64,000 nt of DNA from Telmatactis stephensoni (lineage: Eukaryota; Cnidaria; Anthozoa; Actiniaria; Isophelliidae). This document shows positions 11,454 through 33,145 of the stretch, piece by piece. Made by a program: the position numbers and the translations under genes. The stretch lies in assembly GCA_029948255.1 (NCBI GenBank), contig JALIZF010001616.1:310001-374000 (forward strand), in the 5' to 3' direction. Each line of letters opens with the position of its first letter. Within the stretch, counting starts at the first letter, position 1. The notes beneath the pieces are model-generated. The model was not told the origin of the DNA, did not search any database, and saw only the letters and a list, made by a program, of their open reading frames with translations.

Positions 11454-12307
11454 CTTCGAGCGCGAGCTGAGCAAGCATAAAATTCAAAATGATGACGCAA
11501 TTCGTTGGTATGGATCGACTCTTATTTACTGCAGTTCTCGACAAATCAGAAATCGAGAAACTGAATGATTGTGGTAAAAAATGGAAAATCCTAAATTTAT
11601 AAAAATGCACCGAAAACCATCAAAACTAAGAAAAGCTAAAATTAAATTTACAATAACGCTTTTTAATAACTATATTCCAAAAACGAAATAAAGTAGAGCA
11701 ACTTCACTTTACCCATGAAACAGATATTCACGATAACAGACATTGGTATACTCTTATTCGTTTCTTTTGTCCCTATATGACTGTTACATACTGTGAACTA
11801 TTTTTGTTTCGCAGAATAGTCAAAGTAAAACTACTGTATACTGTTACAACACAGTCAATCTCATAGACATTGTCCAGCGGAAAATGAAAAACACTTTCAC
11901 TTGAAGGTCATTTTAACTACAATGCATGCTACATGTTTTATCAAATATTTGGCTCCTCACATGATAGGTACTGTCTTGAATTCAAAGATTCAGGACATTC
12001 GAAACCAGTGAATTAGAAAGCAAAAATAGATTGGATCATAAACTGAATATAAGCAACAGGTTAAACCCTTGATGCTGTCTTGCGCAAATGGGAAAGTCTT
12101 TCGTTTAACAGTATAAAATACACCACAGGACCCCCTCCCATTAACGTTGTTTGGCTATATTATTAGCAACGCGGTGAATGGGGGGGGGGGGAAGGGGGAA
12201 AGATATCAATTCGTACCAGGATTTTGTGCGCTTAAAAACTCAAATAGTATCTAGATACTATACATCTAATTTAATGACGTGCATTTTTAATAAATATGCC
12301 TCTTTGT
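11454..12307. other. Non-coding stretch, nothing recognised
   Basis: AT-rich, no long ORF, no similarity to other parts of the window was noticed. A G homopolymer run lies at 12180-12190. Confidence 0.4.
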
Positions 12308-12909
12308 TACTCGGGCTACCTGTGGTAGCTCGAGTCTAGGTTTACCTTTTCGGTCTATCAATCTATCAATCTATCAACGTCGCAAATAGGCAAATTACCC
12401 AGAAGCCTTTGGGGTACACTGTCATTAAAACGAGGTTGACCACGAGGCTTCCTGTGGTCGAGAATTGTCGCGAGGAATTGAGAGCAATTGAAATTTGAAC
12501 AAAATGGCGGACGCTATCAACCCGGGGGGGGGGGGGGGGGGGATGGGGGACTCCCATCGAAAATGGGCGGGGATGATCGTCGGAAATTTTCAAAAATACC
12601 CCTAAAAGATACCGGAGTCTTACGAAGGTGGGCGTGGCAGCATAAGATTTTTACCCCTAAAAGATACCAATTTAAAAGCTGTCGTTGCTGTTATTATTAT
12701 GTATTATGGAATTCTGGAATTTAGTGGTGACCTTACCAGCTGTTGTAATCAACTTGTAATGTATTGATCGTCCAAGAATACGAGACAGAGATCGATTTCG
12801 GTGGCAGCGAACTTCACTTGAGGACAGACATGTAAGACACGGAGATATTATCTTCAAATCAAAAGTTTGTTTAATTAAAGCACCACTGCTTGCACATAAT
12901 TTTTGCTTT

Positions 12910-13172
12910 ATATATAGCTAATTAGATTAGACGTTGATCGCTGAAAAAAGGCCTAAAATGCTTCATTTATCTTTTGTTTACCTAGCAAACTTCACTGGCT
13001 GTAGGCTATCTAGAAATCAGAATATATGTCCAAGTTGTAGAATTTGCAAGCATACAGTAGAGTTTCTTATTAATATGTCACGGTGAAACAAGTTTTCGTG
13101 ATTCCGCTCTCAAAGCTTTAGGCTTTAGGCTTTTTTCAGCGACAACGTTAATTGGATTAGCTATATATATAT
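12910..13172. mobile_element. Palindromic MITE inside Helitron-like copy 1
   Basis: Inverted arms: left TATAGCTAATTAGATTAGAC and TCGCTGAAAAAAGGCCTA, right TAGGCTTTTTTCAGCGA and GGATTAGCTATA. Copy 2 lacks it (GCTTACACGG at about 56464-56473). Its outermost bases are blurred by TA repeats. Confidence 0.7.
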
Positions 13173-13443
13173 ATAAGTTTATATAAACTCTATTTATACA
13201 CGGTGTCTACAGTCATGCTCTTCATGAGAGCCGTGTTAGAAGCGAACTAATTAACAAACAATATCTACAATGTTTTTTCAACTACTAGAAAGACTAGGAG
13301 ATTCTCGTCTTTGCATAATAAGGTGACTAGAGTGATTCAATAATTAAGCCAGGAAACAAGAATTAGTAAATAGTGCAAAATTACTGGGCCACCAAATAAA
13401 CAACGGAAAACAAATGATTTTGTATATAAATTATAAATATTTA

Positions 13444-13674
13444 AGGCGCTGTTACACTGTGCAATTTTTCCAGCAACTTGTCTCGCAACGGCATTTCAAA
13501 ACAAGTTGCAGAGAAAATTATGGCAATATTTATATTTATATTACTTGCAATATTTTTGGTCAATTGCTGGGGAGAATTGCACAGTGTAACAGCTCCATAA
13601 TTTTCTCTGCAACATGTTTTGAAACGCCGTTGCGAGACAAGTTGCTGGAAAAATTGCACAGTGTAACAGCGCCT
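13444..13674. mobile_element. PIF/Harbinger-like MITE, TSD TTA
   Basis: Ends AGGCGCTGTTACACTGTGCA and its inverted form at 13655-13674. TTA flanks both sides (13441-13443, 13675-13677), and copy 2 of the host element has one TTA at 56704-56706. A 3-bp TTA/TAA target is typical of PIF/Harbinger. A relative lies at 62711-63151. Open frames across it are by-products of the palindrome. Confidence 0.85.
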
Positions 13675-13790
13675 TTAGTGCAATCTGTGTTTTGTACAAT
13701 GTCATGATTATATTGAATGCACTTTATACTGTCAATCATGCTCAATGTTAGCAGATCAAAATATAGTGATGGATAATCATGGAAATGATA

Positions 13791-13931
13791 GAGTACAAAC
13801 ACTAAAAGTGTGCAATACTTTGCACTATTTAGTACTAAATAGAACTAATTAGACAATAGAAAACAGTAGAAATTGCATAATTTAGCACTATTTAGTACTA
13901 TTTATGTTGCACACTTTTAGTGTTTGTACTC
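13791..13931. mobile_element. GAGTACAAAC MITE, TSD TA
   Basis: 141 bp with perfect ends GAGTACAAACACTAAAAGTG and inverse. TA flanks both sides (13789-13790, 13932-13933), and the undisturbed partner site in Helitron-like copy 2 has a single TA at 56822-56823. TA duplication is the hallmark of Tc1/mariner-type insertion. Confidence 0.85.
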
Positions 13932-14188
13932 TAGTAATGTTTATGAGACCTTATATTAGTAACAATTGAAGAACCAATTTTAGAATGTACAAAATGATAC
14001 TTTCAATCAATGAAAAGTGATACTCAACCATAAATTTGTACAAGCTTTGTGCAACCATGTTCACAGAAACAAGATAAAGTGGATGAATTGAACATGTTAC
14101 TTTATGTAGTTAAGTAGTATCAGGTTGATGTGTAAGGAGAAGCTATAGGGTAACAGTAATGAGCATACATTGTATTACATTACACTTT

Positions 14189-14713
14189 GAGTATTGATAC
14201 TTTTTCAGTATCAGTTTCAGTATCAAATAGCATATTTCAAACTTTCTTTCTATGCGCATCGCATTACTGACACAATTGAAAATTGCAAAATGCTAGAACT
14301 AATTGCAAAGAAATCAAATACAATATCTTCTATTGTAAAATAATAATTATCATTTATTTTGGTTTGAAATATTGAAATATACTGTATCTATTGTAAATCA
14401 AAATTATATATATAACATATCTATTGTAAATCAAAAAAACAGTCATTATCTTTTAGCTGTCATCAATTACAGTGACATTACAATATCAATTTATCAGTAT
14501 TTAATATTATCCACTAACATTTTATTTATACTGTGTGTAATAGGTTATATCTCTCTGCCCTACTTCCATGTTTATAGCTTAAACTATTTGGTGCAAAAAA
14601 GCTTGCTTAACCCTCGTGGGTTGTATTTTTTGTGCCCACCACTTTTTAATTTATGAGTATTTTTGTAAACAATAGTATTCGTGTGGAAAATAAAAAGAAC
14701 CTTTGAACCTTTA
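14189..14713. mobile_element. About 525-bp insertion inside Helitron-like copy 1
   Basis: Copy 2 reads straight from CATTACACTT to the CAGCAACTGAC block (about 57084-57120), whereas copy 1 has about 525 extra bases, with ACTT on both sides. The right end carries GTGGAAAATAAAAAGAACC, a polyadenylation-like signal, so this may be a short retrotransposon. Identity unknown. Confidence 0.5.
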
Positions 14714-15296
14714 TTGAACTTCAAATTAAGCATCAGCAACTGACTACTGCTATAATCATTGATCTGCTCCATATTGAAAACTTGGTAATACATGTATTGA
14801 AAAGTTGTGTTAGGAAACTGAATTGACTGCACTGAAATGATTTCATAGAAAGGTAACTGTGGCACTTCTAGAATCTACCAATGTGATAACAGCAAATCAA
14901 AGTCATTATAACTTAGATATTGAAACAGTCTGCTGCAGTCTGTAAGCTTTGTTTCCATAAATCAAAGTAAAAAGTACAGAATATAAATTTTATATGAGAT
15001 ATAATGTATTAATTATCTATAGATCATATTGGATCATTTGGTAAGCATTTAGCAAAATAAAGCAGACTGTATATGTCTGGTATGATAAAAAGACTAGCAG
15101 TATATTTATAACCATCAATCAGGTGGTACAATTATCTACAAAATATTTTCTCCTTGGCCAATATGATTTGTCATGCATTTTTGCAATCAAAAGTCACACT
15201 GACACGGTCAATCTGGTTTAATTTCCATCAACTCCTGTTCTCCCATTTCTCCCCAAGTATTAGGTAGCCCGAGTGAACGCCTATTAGGCGTCTAGT

Positions 15297-15652
15297 CTGG
15301 AAATTAAAACACTAATGAGACTGATTGCATACCAAATTTGGTAACGCGGTACTACTTTGGTAACTACTATACAACAAGACAAGAAATAAAAGAAAAACCT
15401 ATATAAGGAGTTCACCAGATTATTTGGTGTTGTAAAAGTTCAGGCACCCATCATAAGTATCAAATGCAATCATTATATAACATTATTTAAATAGGGGGAG
15501 GCTGAATGGAGCTGATAGACTAGCAAGAAAAAGGAATGTGAAAAACAGCCCCTTCTCTCTAAAAACATCGGCTATGAAAAACACACCCCCTCCCGCCAAA
15601 AAAAAAAAGTAAAAAAAAAACCGGAAAAATTTCCAAGATTTGTTGACTACAC
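15297..15652. other. 3' flank of the short TRIM-NHL gene
   Basis: Non-coding. From about 15490 to 15652 it is a diverged version of 37600-37730 plus 39059-39075, the 3' flank of the long TRIM-NHL gene. It holds the empty AGATTTG site (15636-15642) that the RFX transposon duplicated in the other copy. Confidence 0.7.
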
Positions 15653-17320
15653 TCACTCCCACACAGTTACTCGCTTTCCGCAAAAATCTAGCACCAACAC
15701 TTTACCGTCTGGAGAAATAACTACATCAGTAGGCCAATTCATTTGACCTAGACCTGAACCATAGCTACCAAACGACTTAACAAATTTACCGTCGTCTGTC
15801 AAGACTTGAACCCGGTTGTTACCCTCATCACAGACCAGAAGCATGTCTCCACCATAAGTAGCAATTCCTATTACACCATCGAACTGACCGTCTTCTTTTC
15901 CTTTAGTTCCAAATTTGTACAGGAGAGCACCATTCTCATCGAGAACATCAATGATATTTTGATTTGCGCGACATGATACAAAGTATTTATGGTTACCATA
16001 AGCAATGTACGATGGAGTGTTTCCAGTACGAATTTCTTGAACAACCTGTCCACACTGTTTACTCAACAATTTTATACCTGACCGAGCTATGTCAATAAAA
16101 TTCCCAAAGCACACAGCGATGTGTTCATCGGTAACACATATTCCGGCATAAAACACACTGCTTCGTTCTTCTCTGTAGACAGTTCTAAGGTAAGTACCAT
16201 TGATATCGAACTCTTGAAGCCTACCATATTCAACATCTGGATTATCACTGACAAGTATCTTGTTTTCATTCATGACCACTCCACGTGGAAGCCACAATTG
16301 ACCATCTCCCGTTCCTTTTCCACCAAACTGTCGTATAAAGTTCCCATCAGCATCTAGTACCACAATGCGATGATTAGAGGTATCAGCAATGATTACCTCT
16401 CCATTAACACTTATTGCAAGTGAGTTGGGACGATCCAACATTTGAGTTCCATATTTCTTGTTAACTCCATAGATTTGCACAAGATTAAAGTCAACTTTAC
16501 CATGCAGTGTCTTTGGAGAATCCTTGACTTCTTGTCCTCCAATACTCACCAGCATTTGGTATGCTGAGGGTTTCTCTGCTTTATACGTCACGATGAATTT
16601 CCCACGTTCGGTTTCTGTGAGTTCGTTTTTAACCTCAAAGCCGTCGCCATCTTTGATTTGAACATCAATAGAACCGAGATTGGTATAGCAAACTTGGTTA
16701 TCTGAATTCCTTGTTACGAGTCCACATTGCCTGATTGAACCGCTTTTTTTAACATTACTCAGTAATTCCACTATGGAACAGCGAGATGGGTCTGTTACGC
16801 TCTCTTCAATATGGCCGAGGTCTTGCACAGGTTGTGCGACTGTAGTTGTAATGTAGCGCACTGTTGTATTGCGTTTAATATTTGATTGTAATTTTAAGAT
16901 TGATCGAGGATTTCTCAAAAGCTCTTGGCATCGTTGAGGAAATTGACTCAGTTCAAGAACACAATGAGCAACGTTTTGATCTTGTAAAGCTTTGCCCTGC
17001 TTATTCAATGCATCCAGCTGTTCAATGGCAGCAGTAATTTTTCTTTGCTCCTCATCATTTCCTGTTTTGTGTTCCAGAAGCATTTCATCCAAAGTTTTTG
17101 TTATAGTGTCTTGATGATTTTGTAAAATCTTGATTTGAGTTTGTACTTCATCGTACACTTCCTTCTTGGCTGTGTTGACTTCGTTCTCCAAACGTCTTAT
17201 GTTTTGCTTGGTGAGTTCAAGTTCTTGCAAAAAGTTCTGTCGTTGCTTGTTTACACGATCCGGCAGTTCTTGATGGCTAAAACACTTGATTTCTTCAGCT
17301 TTTTCATTGAATTCAGCCAT
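15653..17320 (-). CDS. TRIM-NHL-type protein lacking RING and B-boxes
   Basis: Single-exon ORF of 555 aa. It keeps MAEF, the same start as the full-length paralogue at 39076-41340, then jumps directly to EKAEEIK, the start of the coiled coil (about residues 8-120). A filamin/IG-like segment follows (GSIDVQIKDGDGFEV to EVKDSP, about 215-275), then NHL beta-propeller repeats (PNSLAISVNGEVIIADTSNH, NRVQVLTDDGKFVKSFG). Compared with the paralogue, about 200 codons holding the RING and both B-boxes are missing, in frame. Without a RING it should not act as an E3 ligase by itself. It might compete for NHL ligands or for coiled-coil partners of the long form, but this is inference. The open frame suggests it is still constrained or that the deletion is recent. 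Confidence 0.88.
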   Translation of the reverse strand: MAEFNEKAEEIKCFSHQELPDRVNKQRQNFLQELELTKQNIRRLENEVNTAKKEVYDEVQTQIKILQNHQDTITKTLDEMLLEHKTGNDEEQRKITAAIEQLDALNKQGKALQDQNVAHCVLELSQFPQRCQELLRNPRSILKLQSNIKRNTTVRYITTTVAQPVQDLGHIEESVTDPSRCSIVELLSNVKKSGSIRQCGLVTRNSDNQVCYTNLGSIDVQIKDGDGFEVKNELTETERGKFIVTYKAEKPSAYQMLVSIGGQEVKDSPKTLHGKVDFNLVQIYGVNKKYGTQMLDRPNSLAISVNGEVIIADTSNHRIVVLDADGNFIRQFGGKGTGDGQLWLPRGVVMNENKILVSDNPDVEYGRLQEFDINGTYLRTVYREERSSVFYAGICVTDEHIAVCFGNFIDIARSGIKLLSKQCGQVVQEIRTGNTPSYIAYGNHKYFVSCRANQNIIDVLDENGALLYKFGTKGKEDGQFDGVIGIATYGGDMLLVCDEGNNRVQVLTDDGKFVKSFGSYGSGLGQMNWPTDVVISPDGKVLVLDFCGKRVTVWE

Positions 17321-17740
17321 TCTGCAGTTTGGCGTGGTTTGGCTGGCGATTCCGAGAACTGCAGGATGTAGTACTGATTACCATGGTAACCACGACGTCA
17401 TGGGTGCACATATAGACAGCTGAAGTTGACCGTGACTGTATATAGAGGTTACAAATTTACATATCGACATTTAGAATAACAACTATAGTTTGCGTTTATA
17501 TGAAAAGCAACATTTTCAATCGCTTAAGACTGGCTTTGGTTCTAATTGTCGAAGATTAGCTATCACTTCTAATAAGTCGATATCACTGCAAATAATTTTT
17601 CAAAAAATCGTGGATACAAAGAAAGAGGAAAATTAAGGGTTTAGACTGTTTTTGATTTTTGGAATAATTTTGTCTGAAAACATTTATCACGGAATAAAGG
17701 TCATCTCAAAAATATACATACTCGATGAAACATTTGATAA
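17321..17740 (-). promoter_or_regulatory. Upstream region shared by the two TRIM-NHL paralogues
   Basis: Sequence immediately upstream of the start codon is conserved with 41341-41943 (CCGAGAACTGCAGGATGTAG, GATTACCATGGTAACCACGA, ATATCGACATTTAGAATAAC). The duplication therefore carried the 5' flank and presumably the promoter. GGTTACCATGG-type palindromes resemble X-box-like elements, but no factor is assigned. Confidence 0.5.
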
Positions 17741-17801
17741 TATTTATGAAGAATAAAATTTTAGCCTGTGCACAGGCACCGAGGAGGGAGGGAGGGGAGA
17801 G

Positions 17802-17984
17802 GGAGTAAGGGAAGGGGCCCCCTCCCCTCCCCCCTCCATTTCCTCCTCTAATCCCCACCCACCGAAATAATATGTCTTAAATTAAATTTTTTCAAAAAAT
17901 TTAATTTAAGACATATTATTTCGGTGGGTGGGGATTAGAGGAGGAAATGGAGGGGGGAGGGGAGGGGGCCCCTTCCCTTACTCC
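17802..17984. repeat. Near-perfect palindrome with 91-bp arms
   Basis: Arms run from GGAGTAAGGGAAGG (17802) to its inverse ending at 17984, with a single-base centre at about 17893 (TTTTTT-C-AAAAAA). The arms include G/C-rich tracts and CACCCACCGAAATAATATG. No mismatch was noticed by eye. No second copy was seen in the window. Confidence 0.9.
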
Positions 17985-18089
17985 TTTGCTATCCTTATAT
18001 TGTTTTACCTTATTTTCTTTTTCATGTCTAACTTCCAAAATGAGGGATGAATATTCACTCCGAAAAAAAGTATTCAAATATTTATATCA

Positions 18090-18810
18090 TTGACAAAGTG
18101 CAAATTTTGCAAACTGCATGTTTGGTAAACTGCAGATTTCGTTTCGTTCTGTTCACAAGCTGCTGTAGGCCGTACCTGACTGACGTGTTCACTTCTAATA
18201 TTACAATGTGTTTGTTAGTACACATGAAGTATCGCTATACACTGGAGACACATGACAGCTTTAATTATTCCATTTTCTGGTAATACTCTTTGTATTGATT
18301 TTAAAATATTAACGATCTCTCTTCATACAAAGTGAATGTCGAAATATATTATTGAATATTGTCAAGGGCTTAATATGCTCTTCTAGTCAGGTCGGTCTAT
18401 ATCTTCTTTGATCTTCTTCTGCTCCTCAGTAAAGCTGCTTAACATACGACCCTTTAAGTTAAACGGAGCTTTGAGTGCTTTTACTCAATTACTAGAAGCA
18501 CTGAATTGCTGAATTATTATCTCTTACTGAAATACTGTGATTAATGTTCTGGGTTAGATTGGTAGATGAATGTCTTGTACCCGCTAATGCAGTATTTACT
18601 GTATCAGTATTCCATTTTTAGAGGTACATGCAGGATCCTTATAATAAAATATATATGATGATAAAAAAACTTTTTAGTGAGGGTAAAACTAAATAGCTAA
18701 AAGCTAATAAACTTGTGGCCCTCGAAAAAGAATAATTACAAAATTACAAAATCTAAAAATATTGATCTATATATAAAGTACAAATCTATAAAAATATGTA
18801 TACAACAATC
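18090..18810. repeat. Dispersed block D, copy B
   Basis: Partner of 8997-9625 plus 10438-10600, reading continuously through GATGATAAAAAAAC into GAGGGTAAAACTAAATAGC at about 18655-18700. It therefore represents the arrangement without the 9626-10437 insertion. Non-coding. Confidence 0.8.
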
Positions 18811-18984
18811 AAAATCAAATATCAATGGAATTTGAAAAAGTTGAATTTACATCTCCACATAGTACTTTAGAGAGAAATAATCGAAAAAAGCACATTGCGT
18901 GCATTTTTGATAGGGCCGCTTACATCAAGCTGTGGTTTATTGAAAAACCTTTACTCTGATTGGCTGGCTACTTTGCACACCAAC

Positions 18985-30232
<11,248 letters not shown>

Positions 30233-30689
30233 CGCCGGCAGGTTTGGATTGTGAACACGGCAAATATTATTAATGAAGACGAAATTGTGGAATGTGAGTT
30301 TAAGATTCAGTAAAAAAAATTGTCTTCACACAGGAAGTTAAACACTAGTTATGTTTTCTATAATTAAATTAAAGAAAAAAAAATTGAAGTTACTATGAAA
30401 TAGTGAACGCATGCGCAGTTAACGAAAAAACAAAAACAAAAACAAGAAAACAAAAAAACCCGGAATTTCTCTTAGCTGTCGCGTCACTAATGTACAAGAT
30501 TGGCTATACGCGTGATTCTTACTGTTCGTCGCTCGCCTTAGAAATAGGACTAATATGATTACTAAGTATAATATCAAAAATATACATATAATAACTGTTT
30601 CAGTTTTAAAAGTGTCCTTTGTCTTCTAGAGCTTGCGCACTATTAATTTGTGGACACTGTACTCTCACTACCACTACATTCTAATATTC

Positions 30690-30886
30690 TATACATACAA
30701 CTCTCAGCTCACTAATTCGTTTTACTAAGCGAGGAAAACAGGAGCACCCGGAGAAAACTGACCCTCGAAGCAAGGGAGAGAACGACTGAACAAACTCAAG
30801 CCACATGTGATGCCCCGTCCGGGAATCGAACACGGAACCACAGAGGTGACAGACCGGCGCTTTTAACCGCTCGGCCACCCTTACTC
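30690..30886 (-). repeat. tRNA-Leu/Ser-like SINE
   Basis: Minus strand: GGTGGCCGAGCGGTTAAAAG, then GGTTCCGTGTTCGATTCCCG (A and B boxes of a tRNA with long-variable-arm-like head), followed by GAGTTTGTTCAGTCGTTCTC and TTTTCTCCGGGTGCTCC. Such a CTCCGGGT body recurs in marine-invertebrate SINEs as far as I know. Confidence 0.7.
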
Positions 30887-31288
30887 CCTTAGAATATTCA
30901 ATGTTGATGCTATACCTTAACATTTCTCTATGCAGATGACAAAATCTTTTGTAGTTCAAACAAAGGGAATATCTGCGAAATTTTTGTGACAGCAAAAGTT
31001 TCTTTGTCATCTCCTTATTTGGAATCAAAACTAACTTTTCTATTATTTCTTCATACATATCAAAAAATGACGTTTTTTGGCCTTAAAAGGTGAAACTGTC
31101 TTAACACAGGAAATAGGTACACGCGTCATAGCACCAGTCATGTTTTCTGTACATGAAAATGAAAAAATCGTTTATGTTAAAATTATTGTAAACGCATGCG
31201 CAGTAAACAAAGTAACAAAATGAAAATAGATTAATATATTTATTTATTTATTTATTCAAGATTCAATTACGAGACTGGCCTTATTGTT

Positions 31289-31550
31289 CAATTGCCCTAT
31301 CGCATAATGACGTCACACCAAAACATTCTATTGTTTTGACGCTAAGGATTATGGTCGCCAGAGGGGATCAGAGTGATTGCATATCAAATAAAATGCAGAT
31401 GAGCAATCACTGATACATGATATATATCAAAACTCGATACATTGAAGTTCTACTTCGAAAAGGAATATTAATAGGTCCCAATTTCCACTGTTTCTGAGCA
31501 TCTATCCCCAATGTAAACAAACTGTGACGTCATTATGCGATAGGGTAATT
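31289..31550. mobile_element. MITE CAATTGCCCTATCGC, copy 1 (empty of the nested MITE)
   Basis: TIRs ATTGCCCTATCGCATAATG and inverse, both running into TGACGTCA. The interior holds an uninterrupted CATATCAAATAAAATGCAGA (31380-31399). The second copy (44493-45040) carries a CAAGAGACC MITE at precisely this point. Confidence 0.85.
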
Positions 31551-32266
31551 GTCCATAAATGAAGAGCTAAAACATGGCCTTTTCTTTGAAAAATTGCAAC
31601 TTCTTCCATTCGGTTAATAGGTTCTTCAATATCTAACCAAAGCAAACCAGTCAAGACCCAATTTCTAAAGGACACAATCGTTTGCTTCAAGATGAAATCG
31701 AAACTGCGTGTTTTTCACGTCAGACAACAACATCAGAAAACTTCCTGTTTTGTCTCTAATTTAAATAGCCAAAACCTCCATCGAAAACAATATTAAAAGC
31801 CATGTCCATTGTAAGCTAAATTACCATTACACAGGAAACTACTAGTACGTCTTTAAAGGCCCAGTTGGATGAAAATCGACGAAAACTGGAAACTGATTAT
31901 TTCTAGCTGAAGATGAATGTATTCAAATAACTAGCTACCCTTCGCCCAAAAATCTGCATTTCAAGCTCATTATCAAATAGAAATGTTGATATAAAGTCTA
32001 AAAGAACAATAAGGTTGAATATATGACGTCATTTACTTACAACTTAACTGCTAAAATACTTGACAATTTCTATTCGTTTGAATGTAAAGAAAATGTTGCT
32101 TTTGGTGATTATTGGGAGTCGTACACATAGGCCGTTTTACTAAGTTTCAAGTCATTTCCAATTTTTATTTATTTTCATCCAAGTATCCCTTTAAGCACTT
32201 GCTATGTTTTCAAGATGAAAAAGAAATTGTCGTTTAAGTTAAAATTGTGAACGCATGCGCAATTAA

Positions 32267-33100
32267 GGTAGTTCCGGACACTTGCTACTGCGCATCTCCC
32301 GCGCGCACTTTTATTAGAGAGCATTGGTATTACCGTGGGGAGTCTGGACACTAGTAAGCGAACGATTGAAAGTGAAGAAACTCTAACTTTAGTGGAGAAA
32401 AATAGCATTTTGTCATCAAAATACCGGAAAAATTTTAACTATGAAATCTTGTGTACTGTATAATGTAGGTATTCAGCCTCGAATTTTTAAATTTGATTAA
32501 TATTATTTATCGAAAAAGCCGGTGAGAAAATTGCTAAAATGGTGACATTTGGAGTTCGTTTTCAGCGTATTTTTGTCTTTTCTGCTTCTCTAACTCTTGA
32601 AATAATACGGTGACCCCCTGTTTTATTCTTTTCATTTGAAGCTAGATATCGTATTCTTTCGATTTAGTGCGGGAAAAAAAAATTTCATAGTTAAAATTGT
32701 CATGAATTTTCAACATTTTTACAACTACACACGCATATAACTCCTCCGAACTAGTGCAAGCAATTTCGCTTCTAGAATTTAATTTTCACGTCACTTTCAA
32801 AAGATTGGATGGATTTTTTATCAAGGTATGTCTCCTAGATTCAACAACTACCGTTTAATGCAGTTTTCTGTTTTTCTTTGTTAAATCCAATCGAGTAATT
32901 CGAATTTATTGACGGAATCAGATTTTCGGCAAAAACGTGCGGAAAACTGAAAAATCCCTCCTTTTTGACGCCTTATATCTCCATAACTAATACGGGGACC
33001 CCCTTCTTTTTTTTCATTATTTGAATACCCTAACAATAAACTTCAAATGACAGAATTTAAAAAAAAATTCATTGAAGATTTGGGAAGATCCGGTACTACC
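32267..33100. mobile_element. 834-bp TTAA-flanked TIR element
   Basis: Ends GGTAGTTCCGG and CCGGTACTACC, flanked by TTAA at 32263-32266 and 33101-33104; copy A has a single TTAA (7973-7976). Interior has GGTGACCCCC and ACGGGGACCCCC, a motif also seen inverted in the element at 53014-53757. No ORF. TTAA targets occur in piggyBac and Kolobok. A TA duplication with slightly longer TIRs would give the same sequence. Confidence 0.85.
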
Positions 33101-33145
33101 TTAACAACAAAACCAATAGCATTGAATACAATTTTGAAGTAGCCT

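Larger units (their letters stand above)
12308..15296 (+). mobile_element. Helitron/Helentron-like non-autonomous element, copy 1 (with nested insertions)
   Basis: Starts ACTCGGGCTACC with an inverted partner (GGTAGCTCGAG) nearby and TCTATCAA tandem units just inside. Ends with GGTAGCCCGAG, a hairpin ACGCCTATTAGGCGT and CTAG at 15292-15295. The 3' hairpin followed by CTAG, with no TSD or full TIR, fits Helitron-type rolling-circle elements; the subterminal inverted repeats fit the Helentron/HINE variant. Copy 2 (56008-57701) is collinear but lacks at least four insertions present here. No Rep/helicase gene is present. The 5' boundary is uncertain by a few bases. Confidence 0.7.

Noticed and set aside
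13414..13707. ORFs on both strands with FSATCFE repeats (also at 62685-63176)
   Set aside because: By-products of palindromic PIF-like MITEs.
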